Positions 1-6,585 of a stretch of DNA of 10,103 bases are shown here, one piece after another; positions within the stretch are counted from its first letter, which is position 1, and each line of letters opens with the position of its first letter. The notes below the pieces were generated by a model that did no database searches, was not told the DNA's origin, and saw only the letters and a list, made by a program, of their open reading frames with translations. The stretch is from JBFISM01 sp041608535 (lineage in GTDB: Bacteria; Actinomycetota; Acidimicrobiia; Spongiisociales; UBA5794): positions 1 through 10,103 of the forward strand of contig JBFISM010000132.1 of assembly GCA_041608535.1 (NCBI GenBank), read 5' to 3'. Made by a program: the position numbers and the translations under genes.

Positions 1-636
1 AGGAGAAACCGTGGCGGGCTGCGACCTGACCTCTGCCTTCTTGGCGTTGAGCCGGCCCTTGAACGTGGGATAGCGCGGCAGATTGATGCCTTCTTTCACG
101 CCGAGCACCGCCGGCAGTGGGAGCTCGTACACCTCGGTGGCGCTGTCGGTCGGCCGATGGGCGGTAACCGTGCCGTCGCCGAGTTCGATCGCCTTCACAC
201 CGTTGACGGTGGGGCGGCCCAGTTCGTGGGCCACCCGAATCCCGACCTGGTACCCGCCGGCGTCGGCCGATTCGTTGCCCAAGAGAATGAGGTCGAAGGT
301 GCCGTCCTGCTCCAGGGTGCGGATGGCGTCGAGCAGTGCCGCTGCGGTGGCGGTTGGATCGACGTCGGAACCGTCGGTCGTCAGCAGGTGCGCCGCATGG
401 GCGCCAACGGCGATGGCCGCCCGAAGCTGTTCTTCTGCGTCCGGTGAGCCCATGGTGAGCACGGTGACGTGGCCCCCGGTTCGCTCGGCGATCTGGACCG
501 CCTCCTCGACGGCGCATTCCTCGTGCGGGCTGATGGCGAAGCCGAGGTTCTTGGCGTCGATGGCCATCGCATCCTCGGTGAGGTTGATCCTCGCTCCTGG
601 TGCGGGGACCCGCTTGACGCAGACGAGGATCCTCAT
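1..636 (-). CDS. etfB: Electron transfer flavoprotein beta subunit, C-terminus cut by window edge
   Basis: The minus-strand frame is open from an ATG at 636-634 to the left edge, giving 212 residues without a stop. The family is usually about 250-260 residues, so the C-terminus lies outside. The N-terminus MRILVCVKRVPAPGAR matches the EtfB opening (V-C-V-K-x-V-P). Other family features are ISPHEECAVEEAV, LLGNESADAGGYQVG in the nucleotide-binding region, and the late ELPLPAVLGVKEGINLPRY segment followed by KGRLNAKKAEV. EtfB pairs with EtfA to carry electrons from flavin dehydrogenases to the quinone pool in the cytoplasm. It starts 28 bases after the stop of the FAD/GcvT dehydrogenase on the same strand, so the two are probably cotranscribed, and dimethylglycine/sarcosine dehydrogenases are known ETF donors. 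The ribosome binding site is weak (GTGAG-like). Identity is near certain; the specific donor is inferred from position. Confidence 0.95.
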   Translation of the reverse strand, partial: MRILVCVKRVPAPGARINLTEDAMAIDAKNLGFAISPHEECAVEEAVQIAERTGGHVTVLTMGSPDAEEQLRAAIAVGAHAAHLLTTDGSDVDPTATAAALLDAIRTLEQDGTFDLILLGNESADAGGYQVGIRVAHELGRPTVNGVKAIELGDGTVTAHRPTDSATEVYELPLPAVLGVKEGINLPRYPTFKGRLNAKKAEVRSQPATVSP

Positions 637-640
637 GGTC

Positions 641-671
641 GGCCACTCACTGCGTTGCGGCCGCTCACTGC
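641..671. repeat. Imperfect 13-base direct repeat at the dehydrogenase/etfB junction
   Basis: GGCCACTCACTGC (641-653) recurs as GGCCGCTCACTGC (659-671) with one mismatch. On the coding (minus) strand one copy covers the dehydrogenase stop codon (CAG TGA) and the other sits just before the etfB ATG, where it supplies the only GTGAG ribosome-binding-like bases. It may be a small duplication that set the spacing between the two genes, or it may be chance. Confidence 0.5.
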
Positions 672-3175
672 TTCATACGTGAGTCGTCGGGGTCGAACAG
701 CGGGTCACTGCCAACGACGGCGACCTTCACCGGAAACAGCTCGTTCATGTACATCACCTGAAGATCCTTGCCAACCACTGCATACTCCGGTGGCAGGTAC
801 GCCATCAGCAGATACTTGCCCACCGACGGTCCGGCGCCGGCGCTCGTGACGTACGACACTCGGCCCTTGGAGTCGAGGATACGTTCGCCGTCGACGGTGA
901 GGATGGGTTCGTTCCCCATCATGTAGCGCTTCACGCCCGAGGCCGAGGTGTGGTCCTCCACGGTGAGGGTGCACAGCGTCGCCGCCGGTCCTTCCTCTCG
1001 GGCCCGCAGATAGGCTTCCTTGCCGATGAAGTCTGCAGTCTTCACCTTGGCCCGAGCGAGACCCGCTTCGACCGGTGTGTACTCGTTCTCCAGCTCGGCG
1101 CCGATGAGCCGATAGCCCTTCTCCAGCCGGCCGGTGGTGCCGTATACCCCGGCGCCGACCGGAACAACCCCGTGTTCCCGACCGGCCTGCCACAGCGCAT
1201 CCCACAGTGCAACCGCGTTCTCCATGTCGGTGTAGATCTCCCAGCCCAACTCGCCGACGTAGCTGATGCGGAACATCGTCACCGGGATGCCCGCAATGGT
1301 GGCGTGCTTCCAGGTGGCGTATGGAAAGCCCTCGTGGCTGATGTCGTCGTCGGTGATGGCTTCGACGACATTGCGCGCATTCGGCCCCCACACCCCGATG
1401 GTGCAGATCTCGTAGGTCTTGTTCTCCATCTCGACGCCGTGGTCCGGCAGATGGCGGCGGAAGTAGTGCCCGTCACGCCCCCCGTCGAATCCCCCGGTGA
1501 TCACCCGGAAGTGCTCCTCGCCGAGCCGGAGCACGGTGAGGTCCGACTTGAAGCCTCCGAGCGGAGTGAGCACCGGTGTGTAGATGGCCGAGCCCGCCGG
1601 CCGGTCGCACTTGTTCACCGTCATCTTCTCGATGTACTCGACCACCCCGGGGCCGGTGAAATCGAAGATCGCAAAGGCCGTGAGGTCCACCATGCCGACG
1701 CTCTCCCGCATGGCGAGGTGCTCGGCATTCTGGATCGGGGACCACCAGCGGCGGTCCCACTCGGCCGGGCGGTCCTCGACACCGTACTCGTCGACGAGGG
1801 GTGCGTTCGATTCGTACCAGTGGGGCCGTTCCCACTCGCCGGCGGCGTAGTAGACGGCGCCGAGTGACGTGGTGCGGTCATGCAGCGGGCTGACCTTGAG
1901 ATTGCGTTGCGATTCCCACTGCTCCCGAGGGTGAACGATGCCGTATGTCTTGTTGAAGTGCTCCGAGCACCGATCGAGGATGTGCTGCTCGGTGCGCTGT
2001 GTCGGGTAGAAGCGAGACACGTCGGAGTGGTGTGGATCGATGTGGGGATACCCGTGGGTCATCCACTGCGCCACGGCTCGAGCCGTTCCCGGGCCCTCCT
2101 TGATCCAGATGGCCGCCGCCGACCACAGGTTGTCGATCTCGGTCTCGCCGATCAGCGGCATGGCATCCGGCGTCAGCGAGAGCAACCCGTTGATGGCGTA
2201 CTTGATCTCAGCCCCGTCGAGGATGTCCGGCATGATCTCGAGGGCGTCCTCGAGCTGCTCGTCGAAATCCTCCTCGGTGAACGGCATCTCGGTGGGCGAG
2301 AGCCGTGCCTCCTCGATGGAGGGGATGTCGTCGGGGTGGTGGAAGATCGGGCGGTGGGCATATGAGCCCACCTCCATCGACCCGGCGGTCTGGCGCTCGT
2401 ACATGAACGTGTCCATGTCGCGCACGATCGGGTAGCCGATCTCGTTTCCGGTGGCTTGCAGGATGTCGATGGGTCCGACGTCGATCATCTGGTGCACCGC
2501 AGGGGTGAGGGGGATGTTGGCACCTGCCATCTCGGCGATGCGCGGGCTCCATACGCCGCAGGCGATGACCGCGTGATCGCATGCGATGCGGCCCTTGTCG
2601 GTGACGACGGCGGCGATCTTGCCGTCCTTGGTCTCGAGGTCGAGCACCTCGGTCATCGGGTGGATGCTGGCAACACCCAAGTCGAGGGCCTTCTGGCGCA
2701 TCAACGTGCCGGCTTGCAGCGAGTCGACCACCGAGACTGTCGGCGTGTAGAAGCCGCCCAGCACGACGTCCTTGTTGACGAAGGGCACCATCTCGACGAC
2801 CTCGGCCGGCGTGAGGAGGCGGGCCTCGATGCCCCATGCTTTGGCCGACGTCATCCTGCGCCGCAGTTCCTCCAGACGCTCTTCTGTCCGGGCGATCTCG
2901 ATCCCGCCGCAGTAGTTGTTGACCCCCATCTCCTCGTATTGCTGCTGCGAATCGAGGGTGAGCAACGTCATCTCTTTGGAGTGGTCGACGGGGAAGATGA
3001 AGTTGGAGGCATGCCCGGTCGATCCCCCCGGGTTGGGGAGCGGTCCCTTGTCGACTTGGACGATGTCGGTCCAGCCGAGCTCGGCGAGGTGGGCGACGAG
3101 CCCGTTGCCGACGATACCGGCGCCGATGACGACGACCCGGGCGCTGGCCGGGACTCGAGACGGGTCTTCGCTCAC
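665..3175 (-). CDS. FAD-dependent oxidoreductase fused to GcvT domain (dimethylglycine/sarcosine dehydrogenase-like)
   Basis: An 836-residue protein from a GTG at 3175-3173, chosen because AGGAGG (3185-3190) lies 9 bases upstream and the FAD fold begins at once; the frame stays open upstream but without family-like sequence. Approximate domains are a DAO-type FAD fold (12-370), an FAO_M-like linker (to about 430), GCV_T (430-705) and GCV_T C-terminal (720-815). Visible motifs are the dinucleotide loop GAGIVG (18-23), and GGSTGHAS with His55 where dimethylglycine and sarcosine dehydrogenases bind FAD covalently. The GcvT part has GGFKSDLTV with Asp545 at the folate-site aspartate position, SYVGELGWE (638-646) and RLEKGYR (683-689). 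The length fits the roughly 830-860-residue family. The predicted role is N-demethylation of a methylated amine, with formaldehyde captured as methylene-tetrahydrofolate and electrons passed to ETF. The adjacent etfB supports this. The exact substrate (dimethylglycine, sarcosine or another N-methyl compound) cannot be read from sequence. Confidence 0.93.
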   Translation of the reverse strand: MSEDPSRVPASARVVVIGAGIVGNGLVAHLAELGWTDIVQVDKGPLPNPGGSTGHASNFIFPVDHSKEMTLLTLDSQQQYEEMGVNNYCGGIEIARTEERLEELRRRMTSAKAWGIEARLLTPAEVVEMVPFVNKDVVLGGFYTPTVSVVDSLQAGTLMRQKALDLGVASIHPMTEVLDLETKDGKIAAVVTDKGRIACDHAVIACGVWSPRIAEMAGANIPLTPAVHQMIDVGPIDILQATGNEIGYPIVRDMDTFMYERQTAGSMEVGSYAHRPIFHHPDDIPSIEEARLSPTEMPFTEEDFDEQLEDALEIMPDILDGAEIKYAINGLLSLTPDAMPLIGETEIDNLWSAAAIWIKEGPGTARAVAQWMTHGYPHIDPHHSDVSRFYPTQRTEQHILDRCSEHFNKTYGIVHPREQWESQRNLKVSPLHDRTTSLGAVYYAAGEWERPHWYESNAPLVDEYGVEDRPAEWDRRWWSPIQNAEHLAMRESVGMVDLTAFAIFDFTGPGVVEYIEKMTVNKCDRPAGSAIYTPVLTPLGGFKSDLTVLRLGEEHFRVITGGFDGGRDGHYFRRHLPDHGVEMENKTYEICTIGVWGPNARNVVEAITDDDISHEGFPYATWKHATIAGIPVTMFRISYVGELGWEIYTDMENAVALWDALWQAGREHGVVPVGAGVYGTTGRLEKGYRLIGAELENEYTPVEAGLARAKVKTADFIGKEAYLRAREEGPAATLCTLTVEDHTSASGVKRYMMGNEPILTVDGERILDSKGRVSYVTSAGAGPSVGKYLLMAYLPPEYAVVGKDLQVMYMNELFPVKVAVVGSDPLFDPDDSRMKQ

Positions 3176-3184
3176 GGGCTGGCT

Positions 3185-3190
3185 CCTCCT
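3185..3190 (-). promoter_or_regulatory. Ribosome binding site that decides the dehydrogenase start
   Basis: CCTCCT on the plus strand reads AGGAGG on the coding strand, 9 bases before the GTG at 3175-3173. It excludes the longer reading frame that stays open to about 3526 but has Arg/Ser/Pro-rich, non-conserved sequence. Confidence 0.85.
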
Positions 3191-3357
3191 GGGGCATCCG
3201 GTGGCGCTTCGGCCCTGCGGCCGTGTGCCACATCGCGGTACGGTGCTGCATCGTGGGACGCGTGGGGGACTGTACCTCTCCCGAGGTTGCACTTCCAGCC
3301 GATCAGACCCACTGCGAGGCAGCCGGACCGCCCGAGAGAACGGGCACGGCGAAGGGG

Positions 3358-3765
3358 TCATTTGGGTTGGTGGATGCGCCTCCCGGTGATCAGAGCCGGG
3401 GGCACGAGGACCCATCGAGTGCGCTCGACGTCGTCCACCCATACCTGGTGATCGACTCTGTCGAGGCGAGCTCGACGGACCGTGTCGAGCACGGGCTCGA
3501 TAACGCCCTGAACCACCACACTCCACCCGGACTCCACACCGGTCGCGTAGCCGTCGACCTCGTCGAGCCTTGCGGGCTGGATGTACATCTCGAGCCGCCG
3601 GTCCACACTGGAGGAGAGACCGTGTCGAGACGGCGCCAAAGGCGACCGGGAGCGCTCAGCTGCGGCCGGCGGATCGACAGACGCTGCACGACTTCTCTCC
3701 GAGACGGAGTCGGGGACGGGAAGCTGCGTTGTGAATACGCGGAGGCAAGCATGGTAGGGACGCAA
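3358..3765 (-). pseudogene. Remnant of a pyridoxamine-phosphate-oxidase-like (flavin-binding split barrel) gene
   Basis: The C-terminal part of this frame, about 3361-3592, reads like the second half of a small PNPOx-like/Pyridox_ox_2 protein: a strand before GVESGWSVVVQG, a variable loop, then RTRWVLVPPALITGRRI and a stop. In intact relatives GWSVVV-G is followed 30-45 residues later by a strand ending in TGRR. The first half of the family (strand with GR-x-(A/V), then P-V-N/T-Y and FRT-x-x-G-(T/S)-K) is missing: upstream of about 3592 the frame is Arg/Ser/Pro-rich, the only upstream start is a TTG at 3765 and it has no ribosome binding site. I therefore read it as a truncated or frameshifted gene. 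Family resemblance is by eye. An alternative is a short diverged but functional protein with an unusual N-terminus. Confidence 0.5.
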
Positions 3766-3862
3766 GAACCCGTACCGTGTGAGGACTTCGGCGATACCCC
3801 AGCCGCACGGTGGGCACCGAAGTCGCGGTCGGTGAGCTGGAGGTACCGCTGCCTGCGGGATT

Positions 3863-3875
3863 AGGGTACAACCCT
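3863..3875. promoter_or_regulatory. Possible operator/promoter element upstream of aglE
   Basis: AGGGTACAACCCT is a perfect 5-base inverted repeat with a 3-base spacer, 53 bases before the aglE ATG. It contains TACAAC and abuts TAGGGT, both tolerable actinobacterial -10 hexamers, so it could be a repressor site overlapping the promoter. No good -35 is visible. No regulator gene is in the window. Short palindromes occur by chance, so this is tentative. Confidence 0.3.
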
Positions 3876-3928
3876 GGCTCTCTGCCGAAAAGTGTGAGAC
3901 GCCACGATCTCATCGGAGGAACACACAC

Positions 3929-5320
3929 ATGACGAAAGCAAGATGGCTGTTGCTGCTCGTCGTCTTTGCGATGATCGTCGCCGCCTGTGGCGGAGACGAT
4001 GATGACGCCGCAGACAGCGGCGGTGACGACGGCGGTGACACGGCTACAACAGCCGCAGCCGGTGATGGCGGCGGGAATGAGTTCACTGATGTCGACGTGT
4101 CAGGGACCGAGGTCTCGGTGTTTGCCGCACCGACCGGCGACGAGGGTGCCTCGATTCAGGCGACGTTCGACGCATACAACGAGGCAACGGGATCGACCGT
4201 CACCTACGAGGGCTCAGATGACTTCGAGGCGCAGCTGCGGATTCGTGTGGACGGCGGCAACCCGCCGGACATTGCAATCACCCCGCAGCCCGGCTCGATC
4301 TGCGTCTTCGCCGACGCCGGCGAAATCGTCGCCCTCGAGGACATGGGCATGGACATCGCAGCGCTCGAAGCGGCCCACGGTGAGTACTTCATGAACTTGG
4401 GTGTCTGCGCCGACGGTAAGCATTACTCCATCCCGACGAACGCCAACTACAAGAGCATCGTCTGGTACAACCAGCCGGCGTTCGACGCGGCCGGGTACAC
4501 GATTCCCGAGACGTGGGACGACATGGTGGCACTGTCTCAGCAGATGGTCGACGACGGCCAAACCCCGTGGTGCATCGGCCTCGGCAGTGATGCCAATACC
4601 GGATGGCCGGCAACGGACTGGCTCGAGGACATCATGGTGCGCACAGGCGGTGTAGACGTCTACAACCAGTGGGCGAACCACGAGATCCCGTTCACGGATC
4701 CCGCGGTGGAGAATGCGTTCAACATCTTCGGCGAGATCATGTTCGGCGAGGGCTTCGTCCTCGGCGGCCCCGAGGGCGTGGCGGCGATCGATTTCCGCGA
4801 TGCGCCCGATCCGATGTTCAACGATCCGCCGAGCTGCTTGATGCACCGGCAGGCGTCGTTCATCGCAAACTTCTTCCCGGAGCCGCTGCCCCGTGAGGAT
4901 GCGGCGTTCTTCAACTTCCCGGCCGTCGACACCAGCCTCCCGGCTGCGGCGATGGGCGGCGGTGAGTTGGGCATCGTGTTCGACAACCGTCCCGAGGTTG
5001 CCGCAGCGCTGTTGGCGTACTCGGAGCCCGGTCTGCAGTGCATTCAGGCTGCGCCCAAGGGTCACGGCGTTGCGGGCATCGAGCGGATCTCGGCCAATGC
5101 CAACACCCCGCTCGACTGCTACGAGAGCGAGACCGTGAGGCTACAGGCGGAGGCGGTGGCGGCAGCACTTGGCGCCAACGGCTTCGTGTTCGATGCTTCC
5201 GACCTGATGCCGCCCGAAGTGGGCCAAGGCACGTTCTGGACTGGCATGATCGACTGGACTCGCGGCACGCCAACGACAGAGGTGTTGGAGAACATCGAAG
5301 CCAGCTGGCCGAGCGGCTAG
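3929..5320 (+). CDS. aglE: AglE-type ABC transporter sugar-binding lipoprotein
   Basis: A 463-residue solute-binding protein of the CUT1 importer class, expected to be lipid-anchored outside the membrane and to deliver substrate to AglFG. The ATG follows GGAGGA (3915-3920) by 8 bases. The N-terminus has a basic start, a Leu/Val-rich segment and lipobox VAAC with Cys20, then an Asp/Gly/Thr-rich linker to about residue 52, typical of actinobacterial lipoproteins. AglE-like features are NPPDIAITPQPG, TPWCIGLGSDANTGWPATDW (from 212), IPFTDPAVENAF, and PPSCLMHRQASFIANFFPE around Cys303. The mature part has six further cysteines, compatible with disulfides. In Sinorhizobium, AglE serves alpha-glucosides such as sucrose, maltose and trehalose; related systems in other bacteria may take other glucosylated solutes, so the substrate is open. 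It heads the operon and is followed by a strong hairpin. Confidence 0.88.
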   Translation: MTKARWLLLLVVFAMIVAACGGDDDDAADSGGDDGGDTATTAAAGDGGGNEFTDVDVSGTEVSVFAAPTGDEGASIQATFDAYNEATGSTVTYEGSDDFEAQLRIRVDGGNPPDIAITPQPGSICVFADAGEIVALEDMGMDIAALEAAHGEYFMNLGVCADGKHYSIPTNANYKSIVWYNQPAFDAAGYTIPETWDDMVALSQQMVDDGQTPWCIGLGSDANTGWPATDWLEDIMVRTGGVDVYNQWANHEIPFTDPAVENAFNIFGEIMFGEGFVLGGPEGVAAIDFRDAPDPMFNDPPSCLMHRQASFIANFFPEPLPREDAAFFNFPAVDTSLPAAAMGGGELGIVFDNRPEVAAALLAYSEPGLQCIQAAPKGHGVAGIERISANANTPLDCYESETVRLQAEAVAAALGANGFVFDASDLMPPEVGQGTFWTGMIDWTRGTPTTEVLENIEASWPSG

Positions 5321-5346
5321 CCCGCGCAACTGAACCCAAAAACGAG

Positions 5347-5376
5347 GAGGGGGCGGCCGCTGGGCCGCCCCCTCTC
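5347..5376 (+). terminator. Hairpin between binding-protein and permease genes (terminator/attenuator or mRNA stabiliser)
   Basis: GAGGGGGCGGCC (5347-5358) pairs perfectly with GGCCGCCCCCTC (5363-5374) around a GCTG loop: a 12-base-pair, almost all G-C stem, followed by the pyrimidine-rich TCTTT. It starts 27 bases after the aglE stop and precedes aglF on the same strand. This position, like the malE-malF spacer, usually makes the binding protein more abundant than the permeases by partial termination or by protecting the 3' end. The U tract is short, so read-through is expected. Confidence 0.75.
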
Positions 5377-5400
5377 TTTGTGTCTAGAGTGCGAGGCAGC

Positions 5401-5412
5401 GGAGGGAGGAGG
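5401..5412 (+). promoter_or_regulatory. Purine-rich ribosome binding site fixing the aglF GTG start
   Basis: GGAGGGAGGAGG contains three overlapping Shine-Dalgarno-like hexamers. The GGGAGG at 5404-5409 sits 6 bases before the GTG at 5416. The frame is open upstream through the end of aglE, so this site, together with the hairpin just before it, decides the start. Confidence 0.75.
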
Positions 5413-5415
5413 ACT

Positions 5416-6585
5416 GTGACGGACCGCACTTCGTTCGATGCCGAGCAGACCGACGTCTCCGATCCGGGCGGTCCCGTCTCGGTTCCCTACAAGGGGCCCG
5501 GCCCGAACTTCACCACCCAGCTGCTTCGAATCGGCGTCTCAGTCGCCGTGCCGCTGATCGCCTTTGGGATCCTGTATTGGGCTGGGACCGTGGTACTCGA
5601 CGAGAACGCCAACCGCGTGCTCGTTGTGTTCGTCGCCCTGATCATCGGCGTGTTCGGGGTGTTCGCCCTGTTCTACGCGATGGACTGGGTCACCAATCGT
5701 ATGCCCGAACGCTATGCCCATTACGTGAGGCCGTTCGTATTCGTGGGACCGGCCCTCGTGTTGCTGGGGGTCTTCCTGCTGTACCCCGCCGTTGTCACGT
5801 TCAGACTCAGTCTCCAGGACGCAAACGGCGAGGGCTTTGTCGGGATCGACAACTACATCGAGATCTTCACCGACTCGGGGACCCTCGAAGCGCTGCGAAA
5901 CTCGGTCCTCTGGGTGATCGTGGTTCCGGCGCTGGCAGTGAGTATTGGTCTCGCTTTCGCCGTGCTGTCCGACAAGCTCGGTAGCAAGGGCGAGGCCATC
6001 TCGAAGTCGTTCATCTTCATGCCGATGGCCATCTCGTTCGTCGGTGCTTCGATCGTGTGGCGCTTCATCTACAACTTCCGGCCCGAGGGCTTTGGCGACC
6101 AGATCGGTCTCTTGAACGGAATCTGGGCTGGGCTGGGCAACGCACCGGTGGCGTGGCTCCTCCAGGAGCCGTGGAACAACTTCTACCTCATGGTGATCCT
6201 GGTCTGGCTCCAGGTTGGCTTCGCCATGGTGATCCTCTCGGCCGGCATCAAGTCGGTGCCCGACGATGTGCTCGAGGCAGCCCGAATCGATGGCGCCAAC
6301 GAGTTCCAGGTGTTCTGGCAGGTGATCATCCCCATGATCGCACCCACTCTGGTGGTGGTGCTGACGACGATCGTCATCACCGTATGGAAAGTCTTCGACA
6401 TCGTGTTCGTGATGACTTCGGGCGAGTTCGGAACCTCGGTCGTTGCGGAGCGGATGGTGACCGAGTTCTTCACCTTCGGCAATGAAGGCCGGGGCGCAGC
6501 CCTCGCCGTCTTCCTCCTGATCGCCATCATCCCCCTGATGGTGCTCAACGTCCGCCGCTTCCGAGAGCAGGAGGCCCAGCGATGA
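5416..6585 (+). CDS. aglF: AglF-type ABC transporter permease
   Basis: A 389-residue MalF-like inner-membrane permease (binding-protein-dependent transport domain). The GTG start follows a strong purine-rich site. The first 35 residues are polar; then come two hydrophobic segments (about 38-60 and 67-89), a segment near 106-126 ending LLYPAVVTFRLSL as in typical CUT1 first permeases, and the transport core. The EAA loop that docks the ATPase is EAARIDGANEFQVFWQVIIP from residue 287. The C-terminal GRGAALAVFLLIAIIPLMVLNVRRFR is typical of AglF. It works with AglG and AglE to import sugar-like solutes. It overlaps aglG by four bases (ATGA), indicating translational coupling. The ATPase partner is not in the window. 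Confidence 0.9.
   Translation: MTDRTSFDAEQTDVSDPGGPVSVPYKGPGPNFTTQLLRIGVSVAVPLIAFGILYWAGTVVLDENANRVLVVFVALIIGVFGVFALFYAMDWVTNRMPERYAHYVRPFVFVGPALVLLGVFLLYPAVVTFRLSLQDANGEGFVGIDNYIEIFTDSGTLEALRNSVLWVIVVPALAVSIGLAFAVLSDKLGSKGEAISKSFIFMPMAISFVGASIVWRFIYNFRPEGFGDQIGLLNGIWAGLGNAPVAWLLQEPWNNFYLMVILVWLQVGFAMVILSAGIKSVPDDVLEAARIDGANEFQVFWQVIIPMIAPTLVVVLTTIVITVWKVFDIVFVMTSGEFGTSVVAERMVTEFFTFGNEGRGAALAVFLLIAIIPLMVLNVRRFREQEAQR

Larger units (their letters stand above)
3176..3928. other. Divergent intergenic region between dehydrogenase and transporter
   Basis: These 753 bases separate two divergent transcription units, so both promoters should lie here. I see an AGGAGG site for the dehydrogenase at 3185-3190 (minus strand), a decayed oxidase-like gene at 3358-3765, an inverted repeat at 3863-3875, and the GGAGGA site of the transporter at 3915-3920. 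A TACAGT box on the minus strand near 3270 could be a -10 element for the dehydrogenase but has no convincing -35. I see no RNA gene. Open frames on the plus strand across 3223-3864 look like shadows: Cys/Arg-rich with no family resemblance. Confidence 0.6.

Noticed and set aside
950..1867. Plus-strand 305-codon frame opposite the GcvT domain
   Set aside because: Compositional shadow of the minus-strand gene; no ribosome binding site or recognisable domain.
2208..3251. Minus-strand 347-codon frame overlapping the FAD domain
   Set aside because: Extremely Arg/Pro-rich translation in a shifted frame of the dehydrogenase; no motif.
3176..3526. N-terminal extension of the dehydrogenase frame by 117 codons
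   Set aside because: The extension is Arg/Ser/Pro-rich, has no family counterpart and bypasses an AGGAGG-GTG start placed exactly before the FAD fold; it also runs through the remnant oxidase gene.
3223..3864. Plus-strand 213-codon frame in the intergenic region
   Set aside because: No ribosome binding site, Cys/Arg-rich translation and antisense to the better-supported oxidase remnant.
4214..5065. Minus-strand 283-codon frame opposite aglE
   Set aside because: Arg/His/Val-rich mirror of the binding-protein gene with no family likeness.
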